Below are positions 17,998 through 29,680 of a stretch of DNA of 49,863 nucleotides, piece after piece (positions within the stretch are counted from its first letter, which is position 1; every line of letters starts with the position of its first letter). A program made the position numbers and the translations under genes. The notes beneath the pieces were generated by a model that worked only from the letters and a program-made list of their open reading frames with translations, did no database searches and had not been told where the DNA came from. The DNA comes from Caldisericota bacterium (GTDB lineage Bacteria; Caldisericota; Caldisericia; Cryosericales; Cryosericaceae). The DNA lies in contig JAUSAI010000027.1 of NCBI GenBank assembly GCA_030652945.1, forward strand, positions 1 through 49,863, in the 5' to 3' direction.

Positions 17998-19774
17998 GAT
18001 ACTCCTCCACGTCGACGGATTCCTTGAGCAGGTCCGCGAAGCCTGCCCTGATCGACGCTTCCAGTGTGTCGAATCCCTTCATGCTCGACTCGTCGATTGC
18101 CTTGCTGCGTGCTATGTCGACACGGATCGGCAATGAGAGCACCCGATCCAGGGGAACGCCCTGTGCGGTAGCTTCTTGAGCCAAGTGGGCAAACAACATG
18201 ATGGCGTCGAGCATCCTCAGCTGCTTGCCGAGCGATGTATAGCTGTCAGTATCGCTAAAGGCACTCTGCTGCAGAAAGTCCTCCCTGATTGACTTTGCCC
18301 ATTCGAGCGTCAGGCGGTCAACGCTTGAAAGCGCATCGACGCCGACAAGCCGTACCAGCTCTTGGAGTTCGGCTTCCTTCTGTAACACCGTCCGTGCTTC
18401 CTGTATCTGGGGAATCCACCGTTCGCCAAGGTTCTGGGAGTAGTAGCCTGCCAGAGAGTCGGGATACAGCGAATAGGACTGCAACCAGTCGATGGCGGGA
18501 AAGTGACGTGCGTACGCCAGCCGCGAATCGAGAGCCCAGAAGACCTTGACAGCTCGCAACGTGGATTGGACAACCGGCTCCGACAGGTCACCCCCGGGGG
18601 GCGATACTGCCCCGATGACGCTGAGACTACCCTCACGCGGAGGTGATCCAAGACTCATAACTCTGCCGGCACGCTCGTAGAACGAGGCAATGCGTGACGC
18701 GAGGTATGCCGGGTATCCCTCTTCTCCTGGCATCTCCTCCAACCGTCCGGAGATTTCGCGCATCGCCTCTGCCCATCGTGACGTGGAGTCTGCCATCAGT
18801 GCGACGCTGTATCCCATGTCGCGGAAGTACTCGGCAATCGTGATTCCGGTGAAGACGGACGCTTCACGAGCAGCGACAGGCATGTTGGAGGTATTTGCAA
18901 TGAGGACAGTCCTGTTCATCAGGACTTCCCCCGTCTTGGGGTCCTTCAACCGTGGAAATTCCTGAAGTACGTCAGTCATCTCATTGCCACGTTCTCCACA
19001 ACCTACGTACACGATGATGTCCGCATCTGACCACTTCGCAAGTTGATGCTGAATGACGGTCTTTCCACTTCCAAATGGTCCAGGTACACAGGCAGTCCCG
19101 CCCTTGGCGACCGGAAACAATGCGTCGATGACGCGCTGCCCTGTGACGAGCGGGGTCTCCGGAGGCAGACGCCGGGCGAAGGGCCTGCTGGTTCGTACCG
19201 GCCACTTCTGGAGCATGGTAACGGCTTCCTCTTTTCCGCTTGCGTCGCGAACGGTTGCGATTCCCTGGTCGATCGTGTAGTTGCCTTCAGCAATGGCCGT
19301 GACAGTCCCAGCACGGCCCTTTGGCATCATGATGCGGTGAGTCACGGCGGTCGTCTCATCAACGAACCCAAGCAGATCGCCCTCCTCGACAGCATCTCCT
19401 TCCCGAACGAGTGGATGGAAGTGCCACGCCTTGTCTCGTGGCAGTGCCGGAAGAGAGACACCCCTCGGAATGAAGTCACCGTATTGAAGCAGGAGAGCAT
19501 CCAATGGTCGCTGGATGCCGTCATAGATAGACGTGATGAGTCCTGGGCCAAGTTCAACGGTGAGCGACGTGCCAGTCTGAACGACCGGTTCTCCAGGGCC
19601 GATCCCGCTGGTCTCTTCGTACACCTGGATACTTGCGAGGTCTCCTCGGAGCTCGATGATCTCGCCAAACAGGCTTGCCTCTCCCACTCGCACCAACTCG
19701 TACATTTGGGGATTTGTCAAACCCCGCGCAACGACCAGGGGGCCCGCCACCTTTACGATATCGCCGTGTGTCAT
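17990..19774 (-). CDS. ntpA: V-type ATPase subunit A (catalytic)
   Basis: This 594-residue catalytic subunit hydrolyses or synthesises ATP in the V1 head. It has the Walker A GPFGSGKT (232-239), the A-specific non-homologous region (about 110-190), [39 protein letters not shown]-type blocks, and the [11 protein letters not shown] segment, all in the usual order. The ATG overlaps the preceding subunit stop as ATGA and is preceded by AAGGAG. Full-length with no missing catalytic residue seen. Confidence 0.98.
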   Translation of the reverse strand: MTHGDIVKVAGPLVVARGLTNPQMYELVRVGEASLFGEIIELRGDLASIQVYEETSGIGPGEPVVQTGTSLTVELGPGLITSIYDGIQRPLDALLLQYGDFIPRGVSLPALPRDKAWHFHPLVREGDAVEEGDLLGFVDETTAVTHRIMMPKGRAGTVTAIAEGNYTIDQGIATVRDASGKEEAVTMLQKWPVRTSRPFARRLPPETPLVTGQRVIDALFPVAKGGTACVPGPFGSGKTVIQHQLAKWSDADIIVYVGCGERGNEMTDVLQEFPRLKDPKTGEVLMNRTVLIANTSNMPVAAREASVFTGITIAEYFRDMGYSVALMADSTSRWAEAMREISGRLEEMPGEEGYPAYLASRIASFYERAGRVMSLGSPPREGSLSVIGAVSPPGGDLSEPVVQSTLRAVKVFWALDSRLAYARHFPAIDWLQSYSLYPDSLAGYYSQNLGERWIPQIQEARTVLQKEAELQELVRLVGVDALSSVDRLTLEWAKSIREDFLQQSAFSDTDSYTSLGKQLRMLDAIMLFAHLAQEATAQGVPLDRVLSLPIRVDIARSKAIDESSMKGFDTLEASIRAGFADLLKESVDVEEYRE

Positions 19775-20106
19775 GATTCGTTCTCCTTCATCATTTTTCC
19801 AACAAGGTCCATACCTACCGCCCTTTCGACAAGCCGTCTGATGGCGGAACTCTCAGATTCACCATGTCTCTGTTCCACAGGAATGACGAGCACCACTGGC
19901 TTGGTGAGCGCACGGGCGGTCGCCGACCTCACCCAGTCCGTCGCTACGTCAGACGTGATCAAAATGACGGCGTAGCGGGCTGACCGTACAAGGGCTTCCG
20001 CTCGAACGAGCGCTTCGTGGCTGTCCGCCACAGCCACTCCCTCAAAACCGAGCGCTTGAAACGCGCTGACGCGAAGCTGTGTAGCTATGACCGCGGCTTT
20101 GCTCAT
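19771..20106 (-). CDS. ntpG: V-type ATPase subunit F (central stalk; NtpG-type)
   Basis: A 111-residue subunit that binds subunit D in the rotor stalk. It has the Rossmann-like small fold expected: [18 protein letters not shown] at the start, an ILITSDVA strand, and the PVVLVIP strand. I chose ATG 20106 because it overlaps the subunit C stop as ATGA; extending further upstream gives residues unlike the family. Its own stop overlaps the subunit A start. Named by position as well as by weak family similarity, as this subunit diverges quickly. Confidence 0.88.
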   Translation of the reverse strand: MSKAAVIATQLRVSAFQALGFEGVAVADSHEALVRAEALVRSARYAVILITSDVATDWVRSATARALTKPVVLVIPVEQRHGESESSAIRRLVERAVGMDLVGKMMKENES

Positions 20107-21149
20107 GCGACTGACTCTCGAGCACGCAGATGCGTTCCACCAGCATCCACCGATCTCAGCTGACGGCGCAGTGACCACACTTCTCGACGGAAGTCCATCA
20201 TGTAGGAGAATATGACGCCTACTCCGTACGGCTCCGTGCCCAGCGAGGATATCTCTCGCGAAGCGGCTTCATCAAGCATCTCGGCCAGAATGGCCATGCG
20301 ACCGCTCTGCGTGTATCGGGGCGCACTTGAGATCTGCTCGGCCATCGACGTCGGCACCAGATCTTCGGGCTGGATGCTTTCCCAGGCCGTGTCCCGAACC
20401 CGGTCAACGACGTTCCGAAGGCGGGCCGCAGTCTCCTTGGGAATCCACCTGAAGAGTCCTTCGGCTGGCAGGCCCATACCGGCCTCGCTGCGAAGCTTCG
20501 CCTTGAGAGCCAACCCAGCGATCATCGTATCCAGTATCGAGTCCACGTAGTTGATGATCGCCGGATATGCATACTGGACCGCAAGGCTACGAAGTGTTCC
20601 GGTGACGAACGAAAGGTCAAACACGGTCTGTGACTCCTGCGCCAAGCCGCCTGCGCGCCAGACAGACAGTCCTTCGCGCAGCGCATCAGCAAATACGGAC
20701 TCCTGGTCGGCTGCATCGCTATCCGCCACCGTGTTCTGCAAGAGCCGGCAGTATTCCGCGTACTCCCTCGTGGGGCCTGAGATGGACGACGGAAGACTCG
20801 TTCCGTACAAGCTCCACGCTGCCAAGCCAGCCTTCGCATACTCCTTCTCGGCCAAGATTCTGAGCAGATACGGCAGAAAGGGCTCGGGCAAGTCCTGCTC
20901 TGCACGAGCGAGAAAGGAACGCCAAGCTTCCTCGACGATTGCGACGACCTCCAACAACGGCGTTCCGCTGGAGACTGCACCATAGCTCCCGCGATTCACC
21001 AGTCCAATGAGGAACTCAGCTGCTCCTTCCGCAGGTGTTCTCCGCAGGTCGTCAGGCGTAAGCAGAAACCCTCGCCGTACGGCGTACGAGCCAGCAGCGT
21101 AGGCATATGCCTCCGGGTATGACTGCCTTGGTTTACAGGATCCGATCAT
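20103..21149 (-). CDS. ntpC: V-type ATPase subunit C (d-type stalk adaptor)
   Basis: The 348-residue, largely helical protein fits subunit C (AC39/d family), the funnel that joins the rotor stalk to the membrane ring. The diagnostic part is the C-terminal EPYGVGVIFSYMMDFRREVWSLRRQL-like region, cut here to its key residues GVGVIFSY and REVWSLR, matching the family's final helix. The N-terminus (AYAYAAGSYAVRRGFLL) resembles the usual start. Overlaps with E (ATGA) and F (ATGA) place it in the expected slot. Sequence conservation is low, so context carries weight. Confidence 0.9.
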   Translation of the reverse strand: MIGSCKPRQSYPEAYAYAAGSYAVRRGFLLTPDDLRRTPAEGAAEFLIGLVNRGSYGAVSSGTPLLEVVAIVEEAWRSFLARAEQDLPEPFLPYLLRILAEKEYAKAGLAAWSLYGTSLPSSISGPTREYAEYCRLLQNTVADSDAADQESVFADALREGLSVWRAGGLAQESQTVFDLSFVTGTLRSLAVQYAYPAIINYVDSILDTMIAGLALKAKLRSEAGMGLPAEGLFRWIPKETAARLRNVVDRVRDTAWESIQPEDLVPTSMAEQISSAPRYTQSGRMAILAEMLDEAASREISSLGTEPYGVGVIFSYMMDFRREVWSLRRQLRSVDAGGTHLRARESVA

Positions 21150-21724
21150 CCCTCAATCCTGAACAGATCAGAGGCGACATCCACCAGCGTGCGCTCTCGA
21201 AGGTTCTGGCATGCAGCCCTTAACGTAAGGTCAACCTCCGAGTCTGCGAGGAGAACCATCAAGCCCAGCTCCGTCGTGCCGGCCGGACTCTCGACAACCG
21301 ACGCCACCATGGGAGGGTGTGTCGAGAGAAGACCCTGAACGACCTCGCGATCCTCTGGTCTGCAAACGATGCGCACTGGTCCTGCTGGCGGAATCTGGTC
21401 GATGGCCCAGCGCAAGAAGGCTGCATACGCTTCAGCGTCCGAGCCGATTCGTCTCTCCGCCTCGGAGAAGACCTCCTCAATCAGCTGCTGCTTTCGCAGA
21501 AGGAGCGCATTTCTCGATTCGACCTTGAGAGAAGCCTCGCTGACCGCGCGATCGTGATCAACACGCTGCTTCCGCTCTTCCAGCACGTGCCGACGCTGAT
21601 TCTCAAGGCGCATCCTCTCTGCATCGATCGTCATCACCGACTGGGCACGGCCGGCTTCCAGGACTCCAGATGCTTCAGCCTCAGCCTCCCGCAGAACCGC
21701 AGTTCTGAGTTCCTCGGTCCCCAT
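21146..21724 (-). CDS. ntpE: V-type ATPase subunit E (peripheral stalk)
   Basis: A 192-residue subunit with a long charged N-terminal helix (about residues 1-95, rich in Glu, Arg and Ala) and a compact C-terminal domain that caps the head; together with the G/H-type subunit it forms the stator. The segment ELGLMVLLADSEVDLTL resembles the family's GGvvl..dg.i..n pattern. Start is uncertain: ATG 21724 or an in-frame TTG at 21730, both reached from one weak AGGA. It lies 12 nt after the proteolipid gene. Confidence 0.9.
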   Translation of the reverse strand: MGTEELRTAVLREAEAEASGVLEAGRAQSVMTIDAERMRLENQRRHVLEERKQRVDHDRAVSEASLKVESRNALLLRKQQLIEEVFSEAERRIGSDAEAYAAFLRWAIDQIPPAGPVRIVCRPEDREVVQGLLSTHPPMVASVVESPAGTTELGLMVLLADSEVDLTLRAACQNLRERTLVDVASDLFRIEG

Positions 21725-21736
21725 GTGCAAAGCATC

Positions 21737-24365
<2,629 letters not shown>

Positions 24366-24366
24366 G

Positions 24367-24681
24367 CTAGTGCTTGGTGATAGACGAGATGATCCCGGCG
24401 ATGACGCGGTCTCTCCGGGCCAGAACCGTCTCCTCCAGGTGCTGTATGGAAAGCACCTGTTCTTTCTCGTATACCGCACGCCTTTCAAGCATTCTCTCGG
24501 CTTCGCTCTGTTCGATGTCCGACAGTGCGTCTTTCAGCGACTTCGACTGAGCATCTGTCAGAGCGCTGACAGAAGACACGGTTTCCTTCTCGAGAGCCTT
24601 GACCTTCTCGCGGGCATTCTGAACAACAGCATCGGCTTCCTGCTCGGCCTGCTGTAAGCTTCGCATAAAGACGTCAATCAT
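24367..24681 (-). CDS. ntpF: V-type ATPase peripheral-stalk subunit (G/H type; NtpF-like)
   Basis: A 104-residue, almost wholly helical protein with a continuous Glu/Lys/Ala-rich coiled coil (about residues 8-80), as expected of the G/H-type subunit that pairs with E to form the stator stalk. The ATG at 24681 is preceded by a GGGGGG run; it starts 29 nt after the 3' end of a tRNA-Pro gene, leaving no clear room for a separate promoter. First gene of the ATPase series. Low-complexity sequence, so identification leans on position. Confidence 0.85.
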   Translation of the reverse strand: MIDVFMRSLQQAEQEADAVVQNAREKVKALEKETVSSVSALTDAQSKSLKDALSDIEQSEAERMLERRAVYEKEQVLSIQHLEETVLARRDRVIAGIISSITKH

Positions 24682-24710
24682 GACGGTACCCCCCGGTACG
24701 GATGGAATTC

Positions 24711-24787
24711 TGGTCGGGATGGTGGGATTCGAACCCACGACCTCTTAGTCCCGAACCAAGCGCTCTACCAAGCTGAGCCACATCCCG
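24711..24787 (-). tRNA. tRNA-Pro (anticodon CGG)
   Basis: The 77-nt gene folds as a complete cloverleaf: acceptor CGGGATG/CATCCCG, anticodon stem CTTGG/CTAAG with loop TTCGGGA giving anticodon CGG, T-arm GTGGG-TTCGAAT-CCCAC, and an encoded CCA end. G37 after the anticodon is typical of proline tRNAs. It is 7 nt downstream of the other tRNA-Pro and just upstream of the V-ATPase genes. Confidence 0.96.
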
Positions 24788-24794
24788 ATAACAA

Positions 24795-24872
24795 TGGTCG
24801 GGGCGACAAGATTCGAACTTGTGACCCCCAGCACCCCATGCTGGTGCGCTAGCCAAACTACGCCACGCCCCG
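24795..24872 (-). tRNA. tRNA-Pro (anticodon GGG)
   Basis: The 78-nt gene has acceptor CGGGGCG/CGCCCCG, anticodon stem CCAGC/GCTGG with loop ATGGGGT giving anticodon GGG, T-loop TTCGAAT, and an encoded CCA end. Discriminator A and G37 fit proline. Together with the CGG isoacceptor it decodes CCC/CCU and CCG codons; a UGG isoacceptor is not in this window. Confidence 0.96.
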
Positions 24873-25362
24873 ACTTATCTGCTTAAACCAGCATCTCACG
24901 CTCCCAGTTGGTACCGAGAATGACTCGCGCCGCCAAGACGAAAGCTCGCCGGTACTCATCGATATTGCTCTCTCGGTCTACCAAACAACGAGCTCCGAAA
25001 CCGGTCAGGGTAACCCTTGACTTGATTTCGCCGGTACCGAGTCACAAATCCAGTCACTGCAAGACGTCGTCACCCAGGCAAGTACTCCCTGCTGACTCTC
25101 TCTTCTGGACATCGTTCCTCGGACACCGGAACGTTCGTGCTTTCCAACGCTACTCGGTTTTCATGTCGCGTCCCATCAAACGCTGGAAACCGACCAGAAG
25201 TACGATACTCCCAGCGACGATTTCGTGCAGTTGCTGGACTACAGACTTATTCATGATACTCAACTCGGCTTCTGTTGCAAGTACTCCCTGCGCCGGCGGG
25301 CCCTCAGTCACTCTCCGCTCACCAGCCCACACATCACGCAGCGACGCCCCGCCCGACTACAG
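24873..25362. other. 490-nt stretch without an assignable gene
   Basis: No recognisable gene lies between the tRNA-Pro genes and ispH. A 15-bp direct repeat (GCAAGTACTCCCTGC) occurs at 25078-25092 and 25277-25291, and GGTACCGAG recurs at 24911 and 25034. Two short minus-strand frames in the same register look somewhat protein-like: a 34-residue one ending at 25150 with a hydrophobic core, and a stretch ending at 24883 without a good start codon. Neither has a convincing Shine-Dalgarno. This could be a decayed gene or a long leader; a promoter for the tRNA/V-ATPase unit is expected here but no clear one was found. Confidence 0.5.
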
Positions 25363-26256
25363 TCAGTCTCGCGGCTGTGGTTCCTTGGATACCATGAGTC
25401 TGCCAAGTGACTCCCTCAGAACGTCAAGCGCATCGCGTATAGCGTAGTCGGGACATGACGTGCCGCTGGCAATGCCGATAGTGTCACCACGCACAAGCCC
25501 GAGGGATCTGACCGAAGCAGCATCCGAGACCAGAAACGCACGACTGCAGTGGCGAGAGGCGACGAGCACTGATCGCCGCGTATTCGCACTCGAAGCGTCA
25601 CCCAGGACAAGGACCGCCGAGCACGCTGCCGCGAGTCCTGCAATGGAACTCTGTCGACGGAGAACCTCTGGACAGAGTGTCGAGGTCTCCACGACATCGA
25701 CGTGGTGAACAGCCAGCCAACCCAGGATACTGTCGCGATTCTCACGAGTCTGGGTCGTTTGGCAGACCAGTCCGGTACGAGACGGCAGGCGCAAGAGGTG
25801 CTCCATATCATCGACCGACCCAACGACACCGACCAGACTGTCACCAGCGCCTTCCATAAGGTACCTCGTTTCGCGATGGTCACCGTCTCCGACAATGAGA
25901 ACCGGCAAACCCGCCCCAACCAGTTCTTCTACTCTTTGGCGAGCAGCATTCACGATGGGGCACGTGAGATCAACGACGCGGGGTACGCTCCGCGCAAGTA
26001 TCGCACGCTCCTCACTTGTGGAACCGTGAGCCGGAAGGACCACTGTCGTTTCTGCGAGCTGCTCTCTCGAGAGGGTCTCGAGTGAGCGGAGTCCCAGGCT
26101 ACGCAAGCGAGACATCTCGCGAACGTTGTGAAGGAGCGCATCAGTAGATGCGACAATCGAGTGGTGTGCCAGACTCCTTTCCGTTTCCAGAACAGCTCGG
26201 CGAACCCCCGAACAGAATCCGAGGTCAGTCGCGAGAAGTACCTTGGTCGTTTGCAT
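25363..26256 (-). CDS. ispH: 4-hydroxy-3-methylbut-2-enyl diphosphate reductase
   Basis: This 297-residue IspH (LytB) makes the last step of the MEP isoprenoid pathway, reducing HMBPP to IPP and DMAPP with a [4Fe-4S] cluster. Cluster cysteines are Cys15 (GFCSGV), Cys99 (LTCPIV) and Cys195 (TLCPEV). Substrate residues are His43 (LLHN), His77 (PAHGS), His127 and Glu129 (DHRET), and the QTT at 166-168. The sequence is divergent elsewhere. ATG 26256 was chosen because similarity begins there; it overlaps the end of plsC by 32 nt. The tail position behind cmk-plsC is familiar from many bacteria, though rpsA, often next, is absent. Confidence 0.92.
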   Translation of the reverse strand: MQTTKVLLATDLGFCSGVRRAVLETERSLAHHSIVASTDALLHNVREMSRLRSLGLRSLETLSREQLAETTVVLPAHGSTSEERAILARSVPRVVDLTCPIVNAARQRVEELVGAGLPVLIVGDGDHRETRYLMEGAGDSLVGVVGSVDDMEHLLRLPSRTGLVCQTTQTRENRDSILGWLAVHHVDVVETSTLCPEVLRRQSSIAGLAAACSAVLVLGDASSANTRRSVLVASRHCSRAFLVSDAASVRSLGLVRGDTIGIASGTSCPDYAIRDALDVLRESLGRLMVSKEPQPRD

Positions 26257-26869
26257 GTCCCATTCCAAGAAGAGTCCCGATGCGCGACATGATGTCGGCA
26301 CTGATCGCCGACAACTCCTCTCGGCGGCATCCACGTGTCCCGGGAAGATCGTAGTACACGGGCTCGCCAATTCGAATGGTGATAGGACCGGGCCGACAGA
26401 ACCGGCTACGGCGAGGCCAGCATTCGTACGATCCGATGACGGCCATCGGAATGACAGGGGCGCCCGACTTGACAGCCAGAAAGGCTGCTCCGTTCTTGGG
26501 TGTCTGCAGTTGACCGTCCGGTGAACGCGTACCCTCCGGGTAGATCAGACACGGCTCGCCGCGTTTCATGATAGCCAGAACTGTCTCGATCGCCGACTTG
26601 TCAGCAAGAGAGTCGCGGCTGACTCTCACTCCCCCAAGATGACGAATGAAGAACCCTAGTACCGGGGATCCGTAGACCTCTTTCCGCGAGAGGCTGTGGA
26701 CCTTGCGGGGAAGTCCGATCACCGTGACCATGGGATCAAGGTAGCTGACATGATTGCTGCAGATGAGTGCCGGACCGTGTGCGGGCATATTCTCGATTCC
26801 CAGCACGCGCAAGTGATGAAGCAGGCGGAACCACAGGCGCCCGAACGGTACGATGAGTTCATACAGCAT
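26225..26869 (-). CDS. plsC: 1-acyl-glycerol-3-phosphate acyltransferase
   Basis: The 214-residue PlsC family enzyme converts lysophosphatidic acid to phosphatidic acid at the inner membrane. It has the catalytic NHVSYLD (N39 H40...D45, the NHx4D motif) and the phosphate-binding EGTR (112-115). The N-terminal hydrophobic stretch would anchor it. ATG 26869 is preferred over upstream in-frame starts because AGAAGG lies about 7 nt before it; it overlaps cmk by 11 nt. PlsY, which makes its substrate, is three genes upstream in the same operon. Confidence 0.93.
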   Translation of the reverse strand: MLYELIVPFGRLWFRLLHHLRVLGIENMPAHGPALICSNHVSYLDPMVTVIGLPRKVHSLSRKEVYGSPVLGFFIRHLGGVRVSRDSLADKSAIETVLAIMKRGEPCLIYPEGTRSPDGQLQTPKNGAAFLAVKSGAPVIPMAVIGSYECWPRRSRFCRPGPITIRIGEPVYYDLPGTRGCRREELSAISADIMSRIGTLLGMGHANDQGTSRD

Positions 26870-27530
26870 CGTTGAGCCTTCTGCCATACTCTGCTGCAAT
26901 CACTGCAGCAATGCCATCGATTCCGCATCCGGAGTTGTCTAGCAGCAGGTGGTCAGGAGTACAGCGGAGCGGAGAGTCCTTGCGTGTCGAATCGATACGA
27001 TCTCGTTCGACAATGTTCGCCAGAGCATCGTCCATAGTAATGCGCACGCCAAGTCGATTCAACTGTGCGGCACGTCGCAGCGCTCGTACCTCCGCAGGAG
27101 CAGTAATGAATACCTTCAGAAAGGCGTGGGGCAGTACGGTTGTTCCTATATCGCGCCCTGCCATGACAACATCCCGAACGTTTGAGATCCTTCGAAGCTC
27201 CCGGTTCACCGCACTTCTGACGGAAGGAACAGCGCTGACGGGAGAGACCAGTCCATCTACTGGGTCCCCATGAAGAGGAACAGCAAGGTGTCGACCGCCA
27301 TACAGAACTTCCCCCGATTCCATGTATCTAACGCGTTCACTGGCGATGCCCCGCAGACCTGCAAGGTCGACCCTGCCGACGTCGGCGAAGCGCTCACAAT
27401 ATGCTGCAGTAAAGACTCTGTAGAGCAGGCCCGAGTCCACGAACATCAATCTCAGTTCGTCCGCAACTCGCACCCCGATGGACGTCTTCCCAGATCCGGA
27501 AGGTCCATCGATTGCGATATCTCGCGTCAC
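26859..27530 (-). CDS. cmk: Cytidylate kinase
   Basis: This 223-residue kinase phosphorylates CMP and dCMP. Its Walker A is GPSGSGKT (9-16), followed by the DSGLLYR segment that corresponds to DTGAMYR in the family, and by MAGRDIGTTVLP, the nucleotide-binding GRDIGT motif. The LID-like region includes RDRIDSTRKDSPL. It has a GTG start that overlaps the tsaC stop as GTGA. Length is normal. Confidence 0.95.
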   Translation of the reverse strand: MTRDIAIDGPSGSGKTSIGVRVADELRLMFVDSGLLYRVFTAAYCERFADVGRVDLAGLRGIASERVRYMESGEVLYGGRHLAVPLHGDPVDGLVSPVSAVPSVRSAVNRELRRISNVRDVVMAGRDIGTTVLPHAFLKVFITAPAEVRALRRAAQLNRLGVRITMDDALANIVERDRIDSTRKDSPLRCTPDHLLLDNSGCGIDGIAAVIAAEYGRRLNDAV

Positions 27531-28174
27531 AACCGATGTCCACCCATGACGTCCGCAATGTCGGCTCCCGAGACGGTGCCTTCGCGAAGCACCTTGAAGC
27601 CAATCCGCGTGACTCGGACGACTGTCGATGATGTTCCCTCGGGGCAGCGATTACTATCAAGCTCAAAATCGACACCAGACCGCAATACCCCGACCGCTTG
27701 GTCGGAAAGGTCTTTGATAGTCTCCGAGCCACTCTCGTTCAGACTCGTTTGGGCAATCGCCAATCCCCTCTTCAGCAGACGCAGCAATCCGTCGTGCGCA
27801 GGTACGCGAAAACCTATGGACGTTGCCACGCCTTGAGACGATGGCTGGACGTACAAGCCCGAGTCAACAACATCGGCGACTATCGTGACTCCACCGGGCC
27901 AGAACGCTCTGCCAAGTCGCTCGAGCGTGTCCTGTTCAAGCGGGTCAGCCATTGCAAGAGCGGCCTCGACAGACGAGACAAAGACCGGAAGTGGTTTGCC
28001 AGCATCTCGTTTCTTCACGCCAAAGATCCGCTCTACCGCTGCCTGGTTTCTTGCCGAGCATCCAATGCCATAGACGGTATCGCTGGGGAATATGAATATG
28101 TCTCCCATGACGATGCGGTCGGCGATGTCATCCAAGTCCCCTTCGCCACACTGTTCAAGCAAGTACGATTCCAA
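27527..28174 (-). CDS. tsaC: Threonylcarbamoyl-AMP synthase (YrdC/Sua5 family)
   Basis: The enzyme makes threonylcarbamoyl-AMP from Thr, bicarbonate and ATP, for t6A37 of ANN-decoding tRNAs. The YrdC motif SDTVYGIG (31-38) and the KKRDAGKPLP segment (54-63) are present, with a later SIGFRVPAH block. I chose a TTG start at 28174 because AGAAGG lies 6 nt upstream and it sits 10 nt past plsY without overlap; longer readings overlap plsY by up to 149 nt. The product is 215 residues, so it is the short TsaC form or Sua5 without its C-terminal domain. The start is a judgement; a GTG nearer plsY is the alternative. Confidence 0.9.
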   Translation of the reverse strand: MESYLLEQCGEGDLDDIADRIVMGDIFIFPSDTVYGIGCSARNQAAVERIFGVKKRDAGKPLPVFVSSVEAALAMADPLEQDTLERLGRAFWPGGVTIVADVVDSGLYVQPSSQGVATSIGFRVPAHDGLLRLLKRGLAIAQTSLNESGSETIKDLSDQAVGVLRSGVDFELDSNRCPEGTSSTVVRVTRIGFKVLREGTVSGADIADVMGGHRL

Positions 28175-28184
28175 CTGGTACCTT

Positions 28185-28814
28185 CTACCTTTTTCGGAAA
28201 TATGCACCGTCCAGCCGTGATTCGGTCCCCTTGCGCAGGCGGTCGATGTTCGTGGCGTGACGTACAATCCCGAGCACTGCCAATAGCAGATACGTGACAA
28301 CGACAAGCCAGGGCTCGCCGAACAGCAGGGCAATGATGGGAAACGCGCCGAGGGTGGCTATTGATGCAATGGATACGATTCTCGTGGCGAACATGCAGCC
28401 CGCCCAGATTCCCAGCGCAACAAGTGCGACTGGCCAACTCAGCATCGAGACGACCGCAAACGTCGTAGCGACACCCTTGCCCCCCTTGAATCCCGCCAGT
28501 ACCGAGAAGTCATGACCAAGCACTACCGCAACACTGGCAATCAGTACTGTTTCCTGTGAAGGCATCGGGAGAAGGTGCCTGAGAACGGCAAGCAGGAGCA
28601 CTGCCTTCAGGAAGTCACCCAGAAAGGCGCATAGCGCGGCAAAGGGCCCTGCGGTGCGCAAAACATTCGTGGCCCCCATATTGTGGCTGCCTTCCTTCGT
28701 AACATCGACACCCTTGATGAGTCTCGCGAAGATGTAGCTGAATGGCAGCGACCCAACCAAGTAGGCCACGATGAAGACCACAACGTCTCTAAACAGATAT
28801 GATGACACGCTCAT
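28185..28814 (-). CDS. plsY: Acyl-phosphate:glycerol-3-phosphate acyltransferase
   Basis: A 209-residue integral membrane enzyme with about five to seven helices that acylates glycerol-3-phosphate from acyl-phosphate, the first step of phospholipid synthesis. Family motifs: GSLPFSYIF (21-29), GSHNMGATNVLRT (42-54) and GHDFSVLAGFKGGKGVATT (100-118). The ATG at 28814 overlaps the prmC stop as ATGA; a longer reading upstream would run through prmC. PlsX is not in the window. Confidence 0.96.
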   Translation of the reverse strand: MSVSSYLFRDVVVFIVAYLVGSLPFSYIFARLIKGVDVTKEGSHNMGATNVLRTAGPFAALCAFLGDFLKAVLLLAVLRHLLPMPSQETVLIASVAVVLGHDFSVLAGFKGGKGVATTFAVVSMLSWPVALVALGIWAGCMFATRIVSIASIATLGAFPIIALLFGEPWLVVVTYLLLAVLGIVRHATNIDRLRKGTESRLDGAYFRKR

Positions 28815-29680
28815 TGCTCTTGCCTCGCCTCCATGTATCGCGGCAGTCCCTGCAAGTCTTTGAACCACCGACAGTTCGTCATCCCGCTAGCGTAGAGCAT
28901 CTTCAGAATAGCTGCCTCCAGCCCTTCGTCAATCTCGAGAAACAGCAGGCCTCCTGGGCGCAATGCGCGGCGCGCTCGTTCGACAATTGCCCGATAGAAC
29001 AGCAACCCGTCGGGGCCGCCGTACAACGCATGTACCGGTTCTCGCGGAGAAGACTCGATAGCGGCCTGGATACGCTCTCCCGTGACATACGGCGGATTGC
29101 TGATGACGAAGTCGAACCCTGCAGGCGCAAATCGCCGAAAACCGTTCCAGGAACACAGCACGTTTGCTTGCATGAACGTCACACGATCCGTCACACCGAT
29201 GCGGCGAGCGGATCGAAGAGCACATCGAACAGCTGTTGCGTCAATGTCCACACCGATCATCCGAGCAGTCGGGAGCCGATCCGCCATCGCAAGCGAAATG
29301 GCTCCAGAGCCGCTGCAGGGTTCAAATCCCACAAGGGGTCGGCTGCTCTGCAGAACCTCGCCTACCCGGTCTGCCGCACGCTCCACGAGCGACTCGGTCT
29401 CACTGCGCGGTACAAGGACTCCCTCTTCGATGTCAAGCGATAGATCACAGAATTGGGCGCGGCCGGTCAGGTACTCGGCTGGATACCCCAGCGACAGCTG
29501 GGCAGCCGCCGTCCTCCACTCACCGACAGCCTCGGGGGAAACGTCATCTGCGAGGTGGACAAGGAACTCCGTCCGAGACCAATCGGCACGACATGCAACA
29601 ACGTACTCGAATTCCGTCCGCTTTGATGCGGCAAGATGCTCCCGCATCGAGATGTCCCTGATTGCCTGGACGATGGTCAA
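28811..29680 (-). CDS. prmC: Release factor glutamine methyltransferase
   Basis: The 289-residue PrmC (HemK) methylates the Gln of the GGQ motif in release factors using S-adenosylmethionine. The NPPY active motif is at 195-198; the SAM-binding motif I reads [10 protein letters not shown] (119-128), where most family members have a DLGTGSG-like sequence, and PRSETE is at 91-96. It overlaps prfA by 4 nt, directly behind its substrate gene, the usual pairing. Confidence 0.95.
   Translation of the reverse strand: MTIVQAIRDISMREHLAASKRTEFEYVVACRADWSRTEFLVHLADDVSPEAVGEWRTAAAQLSLGYPAEYLTGRAQFCDLSLDIEEGVLVPRSETESLVERAADRVGEVLQSSRPLVGFEPCSGSGAISLAMADRLPTARMIGVDIDATAVRCALRSARRIGVTDRVTFMQANVLCSWNGFRRFAPAGFDFVISNPPYVTGERIQAAIESSPREPVHALYGGPDGLLFYRAIVERARRALRPGGLLFLEIDEGLEAAILKMLYASGMTNCRWFKDLQGLPRYMEARQEQ

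Noticed and set aside
24908-25447. 179-residue plus-strand open frame
   Set aside because: Its Ser/Arg/Thr/Pro-rich composition is typical of antisense reading, it overlaps ispH, and it has no Shine-Dalgarno or recognisable motif.
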